In this document: piece by piece, positions 54,601 to 62,550 of the stretch
Layout of the letters: each line of letters opens with the position of its first letter
Position numbering within the stretch: the stretch's first letter is position 1
Origin: CAZSHX01 sp964606895
Lineage (GTDB): Bacteria > Bacteroidota > Ignavibacteria > Kapaibacteriales > UBA2268
DNA: 64,000 bases
Assembly: GCA_964606895.1 (NCBI GenBank)
Contig: CAZSHX010000013.1
Location: 1-64,000 of the forward strand
Reading direction: 5' to 3'
Translations under genes and position numbers: made by a program
Notes under the pieces: model-generated
Databases searched by the model: none
The model's input: only the letters and a program-made list of their open reading frames with translations
Told to the model about the DNA's origin: nothing

Positions 54601-57600
54601 TGAAAACCAAGACAATTGAGGAACATCACCATCAATCGAAACATAAAATGCATTTCTTTTGTAAGTATAATTGTAACTTGCAACTGCATTCTTTCTTTCA
54701 AACTCACTAGTAGTAAAAAAGTGGTCTTTAACAATTTCTGGAGAAGAAGTAAATAATTCAAGCTCATGCATTCTTGTCAAACCATCATGATATTTGCTGA
54801 ATGTATAACCTAATATGCCTTCATAATCCCATCCTCCCGCTATTGAATCATTTTTCTCTTTCAAGCTTGATGTATAATAATGCCGGTTAGCTTTCTGAAC
54901 TGATTCTTCGCCTTTTTTATATAAACGGAAAACTGTCTTCATTTGATCGGTCGGATCTAAAATCGTAAAAGGATTTACAGATAAATAACCCTCAACTCTT
55001 TCAAAATTATAACCTGAGTTCTTTGCTCCATCCAGATGTGTCTTTGAAGTGCAGTAAAAATGGTCGGCATCTTCCGGTTTGTAAGCCCGATAAATCGGTT
55101 TCCAAATGGGTTTTGAAGCAATGGGAGGTTTGTACATAAATGAATCAACTACTGATTCTAAAATCTGTCCATCATAAAAATATGCTTTTATTTTCCAATA
55201 TTGTTTGCCTTCAGTGAGCCAACCTGCACACAAATCATAAAAATCTGCTTTTAAATTATTAATTTCCGGAATATTTATCGGAGATACCTCTTTTGAATTG
55301 AATTGTTTGTCATCATCAACCCATAGTTCATAGCGAGTGGCACCAATATTTTCCCATTTGAAAACAATATTGCTTGTCAAAACTTCATCACCTTTAACCG
55401 GACTTATTAATTCAGGATTCACAATTGTATTATCAACTGTAATATCAGCTGATACAGGAATACCCCACTCGCCGAGAGAGTTTTTAGCTCTTGCGAAAAG
55501 CTTATGGGGACCGATATTTACATCAAAAAGACTTGCACGGTCATTAATTTCTACATCAGCAGCAGGAATCAGCGGAAAGGTCTTTCCGAGTCCTTTTCCT
55601 GGGTCATCGTCAACAAAATACTCTACATCCATAATTTTTGATTCCGGTTTCTCATCCATAATGTAAACCATTCTCATTTGCGGTATGCCCCAATTATTAG
55701 TATAATTCTTGGCTCTGACATACATTCTATGAAGACCTGTTGGTTCATTTGCAACACTCAAAGCTTGCTCTCGACCGGAAGAGAAGTCATCAACCTTACC
55801 TCCATTACCGAATCCGGGGTCTGTATCAAAGAAATATTCAGCATCTGTGACCCAGTCCTGACCTATTGGCTGGTCATCATAGATGTAAACCATCCTCATT
55901 TGAGGAACGCTCCATTTGCCGTTTGAATCCTTGAATCGCATATATAATCTATGCAAACCGGTTGTTAATTGTTCAGGATGTTTCTCAAATTTCAGAACTA
56001 AATCTAAGTCAGCAAAGCTAAATGGAGCATCAATTTCATAAATATTCCTTGATGATTCAGTGGCGGACAATCCAGGATCCGTATCAAGAAAATACTCATA
56101 ATGCGTAAGACTTGGCGAACCTGATTGATTTACACCGATATAATTTGCTTTTGTAACTTCTCCATTCCCATTAGTATTTGATACCTTCATCTTTACAGTG
56201 TAGAAACCAGGATAAATATATGTATTAGTCGGATTTTTTTCTGTACTCTTGTTACCATCACCAAAATCCCATTCGTAGGTTCCATTTTCATAATAACTCG
56301 GAGATGCATCTGAAAAATCAACAATTAAAGGAACATTACCACAAGTTCTATTTGAAGTAAAGTCCGCCTTTGTATTAACTTTTTCTACAATAGCTCGAAT
56401 GCAAAGATTATAAGGATAAGAAGTGTTTTTGCCCATTGAAATCCAATCATCTCCATCAATACTAAACCAACTTTTATTTTCGACTGGAATAGTTTCCCAA
56501 ACAAATGATAAATTATTGGTGGGCATTTCTCCGGATTCCGGTTCAAAAGGTATTGCGGCTGATTCAATATTATCTGCTTTGTAAAATAATTTAATAAAGA
56601 TATCCGAATTCTTTGAAATAATAATATCTTTTCGAAGTTCAAAAGATTTGAAACCTCTATATTCAACCTTTAAATCTTTATCCTGATATAATAGGTTTTT
56701 CAATTCATTAGTTGTTGTGTTGAAATCAGAATAAATTTCAATACTAATTGTACCAGGATTTAGAATCCAACTAGATATATATTTTAATCTTGATATTTCT
56801 GAGACATTATATTTTACTAATCCATATCCAGAACCAGTTGATAATGTACCAGTTTGAATGATGTTTTGTCCTTCTGAATTCTTTCCTACAAATTTAATCG
56901 TCTTACCTAAATCATCAATAAATTGACCATATCCTATTCTATCATAAACCAAAGTAGAATAATTGGAATTATTAGGTATGACCTTCTCCCAAAAGTAAAA
57001 ATTATCGTAAACAATTGGAGTTTTTATAAACCCAAACATCCAGTCATCAATTTTATATGGCAATTCATTTAAATAATCTAAGTTAAAATATTCTAACCAT
57101 TTAAAAAAATTTTCGTTTTCGTACCATTGAAAATCAGAATCCTTTATTTTCCAACACTGTTTTTTATCATTCCACCCTACAATTGATATAACATGATTCT
57201 GTGTTCCGTTTTTGAATTTTATACATACTGGAGATTGGTAAGTAAAAATAATTTCTTTAATTTTATTAATGTCATATTTCGATTCAACTACATCTAAAAT
57301 TCTATAATTGCTTGGGACATCTTGACAATCATGATATTCCAAATTGTAAGGATCTTTTGATTCTGAAATTACACCATTTGATAATAAACAATAAGATGCG
57401 GTTCTACCATTTCCACCTCCGAGTAAATTCGACGAAATCACTTCATCTTTTTTTACTTTTAAAGGATTACAATTAATAATATTTTGCTCTGATAAATCAA
57501 GAACATTGGATTCAAAGCCAAGTTTTATTAGCCTTGATTCAATGCAAGTTATCGCAGCAAATGCCCAACAGGGACCGTTGATCTTTTGATCTTTTCTGGA

Positions 57601-57705
57601 TGTTATATAATCATCTGGAATTTGATAACTTTCTGGCAACTGGGCTAACAAATAAGAACTACTCAACAATAAACCCATAAATACATAAATTATTTTCTTT
57701 TTCAT
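51607..57705 (-). CDS. Papain-like/PKD/RHS-repeat giant secreted protein
   Basis: A signal peptide (residues 1-21) precedes a peptidase C1-like domain (about 25-235): Gln40 and Cys46 in KDQKINGPCWAF, LSEQNIINC, and His171 in NHVISIVGWND. The usual catalytic Asn is replaced by Asp189 (KIKDSDFQW). A PKD domain lies about 450-530 (YEWDFGDGNKSTEKNPTNTY), then three EYFxDTDPG modules (about 540-780), a DUF5648-like region (HFYCTSKTHLDGAKNSGY; about 890-1060), an RHS entry module (GVNPANGNLKSSSITSFSIP) and YD repeats to the RHS core end (RFYDSQLGRFTSEDPI ... DPTGRN). The last ~55 residues form one membrane-like helix plus a charged tail, a possible toxin or anchor. It follows the four beta-helix genes and is followed by a T9SS protein. 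Confidence 0.88.
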   Translation of the reverse strand: MKKKIIYVFMGLLLSSSYLLAQLPESYQIPDDYITSRKDQKINGPCWAFAAITCIESRLIKLGFESNVLDLSEQNIINCNPLKVKKDEVISSNLLGGGNGRTASYCLLSNGVISESKDPYNLEYHDCQDVPSNYRILDVVESKYDINKIKEIIFTYQSPVCIKFKNGTQNHVISIVGWNDKKQCWKIKDSDFQWYENENFFKWLEYFNLDYLNELPYKIDDWMFGFIKTPIVYDNFYFWEKVIPNNSNYSTLVYDRIGYGQFIDDLGKTIKFVGKNSEGQNIIQTGTLSTGSGYGLVKYNVSEISRLKYISSWILNPGTISIEIYSDFNTTTNELKNLLYQDKDLKVEYRGFKSFELRKDIIISKNSDIFIKLFYKADNIESAAIPFEPESGEMPTNNLSFVWETIPVENKSWFSIDGDDWISMGKNTSYPYNLCIRAIVEKVNTKADFTSNRTCGNVPLIVDFSDASPSYYENGTYEWDFGDGNKSTEKNPTNTYIYPGFYTVKMKVSNTNGNGEVTKANYIGVNQSGSPSLTHYEYFLDTDPGLSATESSRNIYEIDAPFSFADLDLVLKFEKHPEQLTTGLHRLYMRFKDSNGKWSVPQMRMVYIYDDQPIGQDWVTDAEYFFDTDPGFGNGGKVDDFSSGREQALSVANEPTGLHRMYVRAKNYTNNWGIPQMRMVYIMDEKPESKIMDVEYFVDDDPGKGLGKTFPLIPAADVEINDRASLFDVNIGPHKLFARAKNSLGEWGIPVSADITVDNTIVNPELISPVKGDEVLTSNIVFKWENIGATRYELWVDDDKQFNSKEVSPINIPEINNLKADFYDLCAGWLTEGKQYWKIKAYFYDGQILESVVDSFMYKPPIASKPIWKPIYRAYKPEDADHFYCTSKTHLDGAKNSGYNFERVEGYLSVNPFTILDPTDQMKTVFRLYKKGEESVQKANRHYYTSSLKEKNDSIAGGWDYEGILGYTFSKYHDGLTRMHELELFTSSPEIVKDHFFTTSEFERKNAVASYNYTYKRNAFYVSIDGDVPQLSWFSGQPSAAKGVNPANGNLKSSSITSFSIPGLGFPLEFSHFYNSLAVGFMSVNAPLGPGWSHPYNSYLYLTQNVIYHVGADGSVISYPLPNLGSTVNSKINGVYSELKLNIDGTYQLKTKNQIISRFEKFYPTDSVFYLRQISDRNGNNTSLFYQGVGKLARVTSAEGRLLQFEYYSEPEKSHLIKSVADPMGRKVNYEYDRNNNMVKYTNANDNYYTYSYDTEEPYNHLLTKITFPKGNYLKMTYSDRKVINQTFGDDDTRVTTNFKYSDNKAEIVNPGEIVTYCYTQPTSSNLLPKISKITKPSNKSIDFSYLSEDSPLLSQVQSADGAITKYTYDPANGNIIKIEEPYDVVHNLFYDAKNDLITYTNPNGFTTHYSYDAKGNLLSIQTPRNSNNYTYNSKGKLSVFEDPLGLKTSYSYNANGDLISATDNLGNITQNNYDAASRLIKVTDPKGNVTEYVYDNEDKVLSTKDANSKTTQYKYDKNGNVVEIVNAKGNSDLFQYNAFDKLASKKNPLGREKTFEYDEKSELKKFTKPDSKFFEYQNYPVFNVSSSKFDNSEINYFYNESGSLIGVIDNLNNFEAINYDLLGRMVSYTDRFNKKIQYEYDKNNNLKKLIYPGDKVVNYSYYNDDLLYQVTDWLNNTTTYEYNLNGSLKKVTLPNGTVSDYLYDNAGRIKSFSNKKSSGTLINSYTYEYDNLSNITKETKGEPLEREFPNAGTTNYTYDIANQIATEASNTFTHDLNGNLIRKTSTTQPYKFTFDIFDRVTKFEGSEEISYVYDNLNNRIERTKGTQTRRYLQNLNGSMPSILMETDVSGNPLSYYIYGNGLLYRIKNDEVSYFHYDLRGSTIAMTDESENVTHKYLYEEFGKLLNSEEPLNDFNPFKFVGKYGVIDEGDGIFNMRARFYDSQLGRFTSEDPIKAPNLYWYADGNPVIKTDPTGRNAILGFAVIGGLIILGVWVAYDTLKNARKVIHDPVAPEVEDAWDNSVRTINSQIDQ

Positions 57706-57718
57706 TTTTTCTATTTCC

Positions 57719-58771
57719 TTACTTATTTGATTTTGCTTTGATTTTTACTTTAACACCATTTTGGCGAGTTGCCGAATTTGCTGCTTCGAATTGATAAATT
57801 ATTGGAACATCTGGATACCCACCTTCAACAAAAGGTGTGAGTCCACCAAAAATTCCAATTTCAGTACCATTATTATTTTCGGCTGAACCTAAAGACCCTG
57901 GAATTACATGGTAAGAAGCATTGAATACTGTCGATAGATCAACACCATTTCTGTTATTATCCCCCACAGGAAGTACATTGTAATCCCTCCAATAATCAAA
58001 GCAACAACAGCCTCCACCATAAACTTGATCTTTATATTGTTTGTCTCTGCTTAAATTGTTTTTATAATTAGCATAACTACAAGCTCCTGAGGTTATCATA
58101 TTATACTCAATAAAAGCCTGAGTATTTGAAAATGAAATTGCAATTGGATTAGCTTGTATTGGACACCATCCACCCGCTTGTGCGAAATAGTTCAAATAAA
58201 TTAGATTGTTATATATTGATAATGTTGAATTGCATGCTGAAATTCCTCCACCGTTATTACTGTTCTCCATGAAATTGTTATTAATCCTAACATCATTATT
58301 GCAATCAATCCATATCAAAAAGTTAGTATATGATTTAATGAAATTCTGCATTATAACCGTACCTGTGTGGTTTGCTTGCACTGTAATATTTGTTAATTGA
58401 TTTCGCTTTATTGTAATATTACTCGCATTAATATCTACATTAAAAAAACCAGCCAAACTTTGCAATTGTGACCAATCAGATCCTTGATTAAAAACGATAG
58501 ATCCAGAAATAAAAGTATGATTCAAACCATAATCCACATCGGTCCAACCATTTCCAATAATTGTCAAGCGTTTCGAGATTATAGCCCCTGAATATGCATT
58601 TTGAGATGGATAAATATAAATAACATCACCATCTGAAGCAGCATCAATTGCAGACTGCAATGTCACATACTGTCCAAGTTTTGGAAATTTATTGTCAACA
58701 GTTAACACATTTCCTTTCAGAACTAAATTAGTAAGTACCAATAGGATAAATAAATTTAATAAATTCTTCAT
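57719..58771 (-). CDS. Right-handed beta-helix (pectin-lyase fold) protein, paralogue 4
   Basis: The ATG at 58771 is correct: the upstream open codons come from the 3' end of the neighbouring gene read in another frame, and AAAGGA precedes this ATG. A signal peptide (MKNLLNLFILLVLTNLVLKG) is followed by VLTVDNKFPKLGQYVTLQSA, GDVIYIYPS and repeated Asn-rich beta-helix coils (IYNNLIYLNYF, RINNNFMENSN). The end is GGYPDVPIIYQFEAA and the tail NGVKVKIKAKSNK. It is more divergent than its three upstream paralogues. No polysaccharide-lyase active site is visible. The RHS giant starts 13 bases later. Confidence 0.85.
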   Translation of the reverse strand: MKNLLNLFILLVLTNLVLKGNVLTVDNKFPKLGQYVTLQSAIDAASDGDVIYIYPSQNAYSGAIISKRLTIIGNGWTDVDYGLNHTFISGSIVFNQGSDWSQLQSLAGFFNVDINASNITIKRNQLTNITVQANHTGTVIMQNFIKSYTNFLIWIDCNNDVRINNNFMENSNNGGGISACNSTLSIYNNLIYLNYFAQAGGWCPIQANPIAISFSNTQAFIEYNMITSGACSYANYKNNLSRDKQYKDQVYGGGCCCFDYWRDYNVLPVGDNNRNGVDLSTVFNASYHVIPGSLGSAENNNGTEIGIFGGLTPFVEGGYPDVPIIYQFEAANSATRQNGVKVKIKAKSNK

Positions 58772-58781
58772 AATCGATCCT

Positions 58782-59879
58782 TTATTTATTTGATTTTGCT
58801 TTGATTTTAACTTTAACACCATTTTGGCGAGATGCATAACTTCCGGCTTCAAACAGATAAATGACTGGAATGTCTGGATAACCACCATCAATATATGGGG
58901 TATCTCCTCCATAAATACCAACCTCTTTAGCGTTGTCGAATAATAGTTCAGTTTTATAGACTCCTTCACTACTCGCTATTGAGCCGGGAATAATATGATA
59001 ACCATTGATAAAAATTGTTGAAAAATCAATTCGGGTTGTATTGTTACTAGTCGGGAACATATCAACAACTTCATAACCACCTGAACCTGCTACCCAATTC
59101 CCATGATAGAACCATCTTAACGCACTTGATGATATATTGTATTTGAAAAATTGCTCAGGAGTTGAATTATGACCTTGAATTAATAAATTATATTGAATTA
59201 ATAAAGATGAGCAATTTACTGAAATAATGGCATACCCGGTTGTAGTGGGGTTGCCATTCCAGGATGTATTTTGAAAAGGGGAGGAACTCAATAAATTATT
59301 ACTAATTATACCATTTGAAGTGTTTAAATAGATACAACATGGGTATCCTGAACCACCAATTGATGAAGCATCTGCAAATATAATATTATTTGATACCATA
59401 ATACCGTTACTATTTTTAATGTTTAAACAATATTCGTAAGCAGAACTGGATGTTAAATAGTTCTGAATAATTTTAATCGAATTATGATTAGGATTCGCAA
59501 GAATATTGCATAGCCTACATCTTTGGATCGTAACATTATTACCGTCTATAATAATTGGGAAAGTACCATCCAAACTACTTATCGTAACACCATCAGCTAA
59601 TACTTTCAATTCTCCAGTAATTTTGCTTGTATAAAGGTTAGGATCTGTAGTAATAAATCCGTTTCCGGAAATAGTAATTTGTTTGGTAACAGTAATTGCC
59701 TGATATGGCGTAGGTGAAGGATAAATATATATAATATCCCCTATATTTGCAACATCATGAGCGGCTTGTAGTGTCTCAAATTGGCCTAGTCTAGGAACCT
59801 TATTGTCAACAGTAATAATACCTGCTTCCAAAACAAATGAGCAATGAACAACAACTAATATTAAAAACATTTTTTTCAT
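58782..59879 (-). CDS. Right-handed beta-helix protein, paralogue 3
   Basis: The 365-residue protein has a signal peptide (residues 1-19), the family start (TVDNKVPRLGQFETLQAAHDVA, GDIIYIYPSPTPYQAITVTKQITISGNGF) and about eight irregular beta-helix coils with Asn-rich turns (ISNNLLSSSPFQN). The conserved end is DGGYPDIPVIYLFEAGSYASRQ followed by NGVKVKIKAKSNK. It is closely related to the protein at 59889. It lies 9 bases from that gene and 10 from the next. The fold suggests carbohydrate contact, but no enzyme residues are identified. Confidence 0.86.
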   Translation of the reverse strand: MKKMFLILVVVHCSFVLEAGIITVDNKVPRLGQFETLQAAHDVANIGDIIYIYPSPTPYQAITVTKQITISGNGFITTDPNLYTSKITGELKVLADGVTISSLDGTFPIIIDGNNVTIQRCRLCNILANPNHNSIKIIQNYLTSSSAYEYCLNIKNSNGIMVSNNIIFADASSIGGSGYPCCIYLNTSNGIISNNLLSSSPFQNTSWNGNPTTTGYAIISVNCSSLLIQYNLLIQGHNSTPEQFFKYNISSSALRWFYHGNWVAGSGGYEVVDMFPTSNNTTRIDFSTIFINGYHIIPGSIASSEGVYKTELLFDNAKEVGIYGGDTPYIDGGYPDIPVIYLFEAGSYASRQNGVKVKIKAKSNK

Positions 59880-59888
59880 AATTTCCTT

Positions 59889-60992
59889 CTATTTATTTGA
59901 TTTTGCTTTAATTTTTACTTTTACACCATTCAGTCGTGTAGCTATACTAGCGGCTTCGAACTGATATATAACTGGAATATCCGGATAGCCACCGTCAACG
60001 AATGGAGTATCACCACCATATATACCAACCTCTTTGGCATTGTCGAATAAAAGTTGAGTTTTATATGCTCCTTCACTACTGGCTATAGAGCCGGGAATTA
60101 TATGATAACCGTTTAAGAAAATTGTCGAAAAATCAATTTTATTTGTATTTTCAGAAGTCGAAAACATATCGACATCTTGACTTTCTCTATGCCACTCCCA
60201 ACCAAGATAATAAATGTTAAGATGCTGAACATTAGATGAGATATTATTCTTATAAAAATGACTTGAACCGGATATATGACCTTGATAAAGTAGGTTATAT
60301 TGTATAAGCAAAGAAGTACAATTTTCTATTAAAAATCCGTACCCACTTACTATGGTTCCATAAATACTACTTTGAGTTTGGAAAGGATAACTTGAAATAT
60401 AATTAAACCTGATAATACCATAAGAGTTTTTTATGAAAATACAGCAGGGATATCCCGAAACACCATTTTTTGATGTTGATCCGGATTCAATAATATTATT
60501 AGAAATAAGAAAACCACTATTACTGTCAATACTAATACAACTTTCATATGAGCTACTCGCGTTCAAGGTATTCTGAATGATTTTATTATCTCGATGGTCT
60601 GGATTTATAGAAATATTACACAATCTACATCTTTGAATTATGACATTGTTGGCATCTATAATAATAGGAAATCCTCCATCTAAACTGGTTATTTTTACAA
60701 AGTTAGCGGTAATTATTAATTCACCGATTAGCGCACTTGAATAAAAACTTGGTTCAATTGTTTCAAATCCATTTCCGGTTATTGTAATCTGTTTTGACAC
60801 AGTAATCGCTGAATAAGGAACTGGAGATGGATACAGGTAAATAATATCTCCTGAATTGGCTGCATCATGTGCCGCTTGTAATGAATTGAACTGCCCCATT
60901 CCCGGATTCTTATTATCGACAGTAATAACATTACTTTTAAGAACTGTATTTGCAAGTAATAATAAAATAAGTATAATGAATATATTCTTCAT
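59889..60992 (-). CDS. Right-handed beta-helix protein, paralogue 2
   Basis: The 367-residue protein shares layout and much sequence with paralogue 3: signal peptide (MKNIFIILILLLLANTVLKS), TVDNKNPGMGQFNSLQAA, SPVPYSAITVSKQITITGNG, repeated coils (ISNNIIESG, IQYNLLYQG) and the block STIFLNGYHIIPGSIASSEG near residue 290. The C-terminus is the conserved ATRLNGVKVKIKAKSNK. It lies 11 bases after the stop of paralogue 1. It is secreted and probably functions in a set with the other three. Confidence 0.86.
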   Translation of the reverse strand: MKNIFIILILLLLANTVLKSNVITVDNKNPGMGQFNSLQAAHDAANSGDIIYLYPSPVPYSAITVSKQITITGNGFETIEPSFYSSALIGELIITANFVKITSLDGGFPIIIDANNVIIQRCRLCNISINPDHRDNKIIQNTLNASSSYESCISIDSNSGFLISNNIIESGSTSKNGVSGYPCCIFIKNSYGIIRFNYISSYPFQTQSSIYGTIVSGYGFLIENCTSLLIQYNLLYQGHISGSSHFYKNNISSNVQHLNIYYLGWEWHRESQDVDMFSTSENTNKIDFSTIFLNGYHIIPGSIASSEGAYKTQLLFDNAKEVGIYGGDTPFVDGGYPDIPVIYQFEAASIATRLNGVKVKIKAKSNK

Positions 60993-61003
60993 AAAAATTC
61001 CTT

Positions 61004-62122
61004 CTATTTATTTGATTTTGCTTTAATTTTTACTTTAACACCATTCAGTCGTGAGGCAGATCCTAATGTTTCAAATTGGTAAATGATAGGAAAATCAGGA
61101 AGACCTCCATCCACAAATTGAAAATCACCACCGTAAATACCTAATTCTCTAGAATATGGTCCTTTATCACTTGCTATTGACCCTGGCACAATATGATAGC
61201 CATTTGTAAGAATAGTTGAAAAGTCAACAAAATTGGTGTTATCTTGAGCAGGAAACATAGGAATGGATTCATCAGATTCAAACAATGCCCATGACCAATG
61301 GTATTTATTATGTCTTAGCGTATTTGAAGATATATTATATTGATAGAATGAGTTTTCACCGGTAACATGACCGGCAGCCAATAAATTGTATCTGATTTCA
61401 ACCGTAGTGCAGTTATCTAAATAAAAGGCGTATCCACCTATACAATTTTCCCAACCGGAATGAATATAAAAATTTGTAGCTATGTAATTTGAAACTATGC
61501 TTCCATCAGAATGTTTCATATATATGCAAACCGGCTTCGAATCTGAACCGTTATCCGCCATATAATGAATAATGATATTATTTGAAATAGTAACCGCTTG
61601 ATTATCTTCAATGATAATACTATACCCGTTTGCACTAGCAAAATTGATTTTATTTTGAACTATTTCGTTATTATGAAACCCTGGTTGGATAATGATATTA
61701 CTCAAATTATTTCTTTGAATTCTGACATGACTTGCGGCGATTCTAACTGAAAACTGACCATCTAAACTTGTTATCTTTACACCATCCGATGTTACATTAA
61801 ACTCTCCAATAATTTTACTTGTGTAGAAACTTGGTACAGGAGTTTCAAATCCATTTCCAGAAATAGTTAAGTGTTTACTTACTGTTATGGCTTGATAAGG
61901 GATTGGAGATGGGTAAATATAAATTATCGCTGTGCCATCATTAGCCGCAAAGTCATGGGCATCCTGCAAGTTTGTAAACTGTCCCATGCTTGGAACCTTG
62001 TTATCAACAGTAATAATAGTGGAGTAACAATAGTTTACTCCGATAAGAAAAAAAATCAGAAAGAAAAACAGCTTTGGCATCAGCGTCAGTCTGGTTATAA
62101 GATAGTTACATCTTGCTCGCAT
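61004..62122 (-). CDS. Right-handed beta-helix protein, paralogue 1, first in operon
   Basis: The likely start is the ATG at 62122 (an alternative is the ATG at 62080; the frame also has a TTG at 62134). A signal peptide (LFFFLIFFLIGVNYCYS) precedes TVDNKVPSMGQFTNLQDAHDF and the family core with ITVSKHLTISGNGFETP. The end is DFPIIYQFETLGSASRL plus NGVKVKIKAKSNK. It is the first gene of a six-gene minus-strand operon. It has the longest leader, and no clear ribosome-binding sequence is seen before either start. Confidence 0.83.
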   Translation of the reverse strand: MRARCNYLITRLTLMPKLFFFLIFFLIGVNYCYSTIITVDNKVPSMGQFTNLQDAHDFAANDGTAIIYIYPSPIPYQAITVSKHLTISGNGFETPVPSFYTSKIIGEFNVTSDGVKITSLDGQFSVRIAASHVRIQRNNLSNIIIQPGFHNNEIVQNKINFASANGYSIIIEDNQAVTISNNIIIHYMADNGSDSKPVCIYMKHSDGSIVSNYIATNFYIHSGWENCIGGYAFYLDNCTTVEIRYNLLAAGHVTGENSFYQYNISSNTLRHNKYHWSWALFESDESIPMFPAQDNTNFVDFSTILTNGYHIVPGSIASDKGPYSRELGIYGGDFQFVDGGLPDFPIIYQFETLGSASRLNGVKVKIKAKSNK

Positions 62123-62326
62123 AAAGAATCCCAAAAAAATGAAATTAAAATTGGTATAATCAATAAATCCTTGAAATTTTTTTTGGTTTCAATATTTCTT
62201 TCATTCCCCAAAAAATAAATTATTTTAAACCAAAAAACAAAACCACCTTATGCTGTATCTGTAAAATAATGAAAAAAAAGATACTGAGCAAGGGAAATCG
62301 AAATGAGCTTAAAATGGAAAGAACGT

Positions 62327-62355
62327 CAGCCCTCTCTTTCCGAGAGGGCTGTTTT
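62327..62355. terminator. Hairpin next to T9SS-tail remnant
   Basis: CAGCCCTCTC (62327-62336) and GAGAGGGCTG (62342-62351) form a perfect ten-pair stem with a five-base loop and T4 on the plus strand. It lies 13 bases past the stop of the decayed minus-strand gene end, for which it may once have served. Confidence 0.65.
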
Positions 62356-62364
62356 GAAAGTGAA

Positions 62365-62483
62365 TTACACCTTCACTACTTTCTGAACAAAGATATTCCC
62401 GCCATGGATTACTTGGAGTGTATAGACTCCCGGTGTCCATATGCTGATGTCAACCTCTTCGGTGAAACAAGATGAACTTTAGC
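62365..62483 (-). pseudogene. Remnant of a T9SS protein 3' end
   Basis: On the minus strand it reads SSSCFTEEVDIS, then IWTPGVYTLQVIHGG and NIFVQKVVKV with a stop; an in-frame TAA precedes it. The DNA matches the end of the gene at 50247 at roughly 89% over about 100 bases. No body of the gene remains. It marks a duplication or rearrangement at the upstream edge of the operon. Confidence 0.8.
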
Positions 62484-62550
62484 AAGACAATACTTAAATA
62501 TTCCAACTTCCCAGATATCAATCATAATAAGTTTTGATTTTTGGATATTT

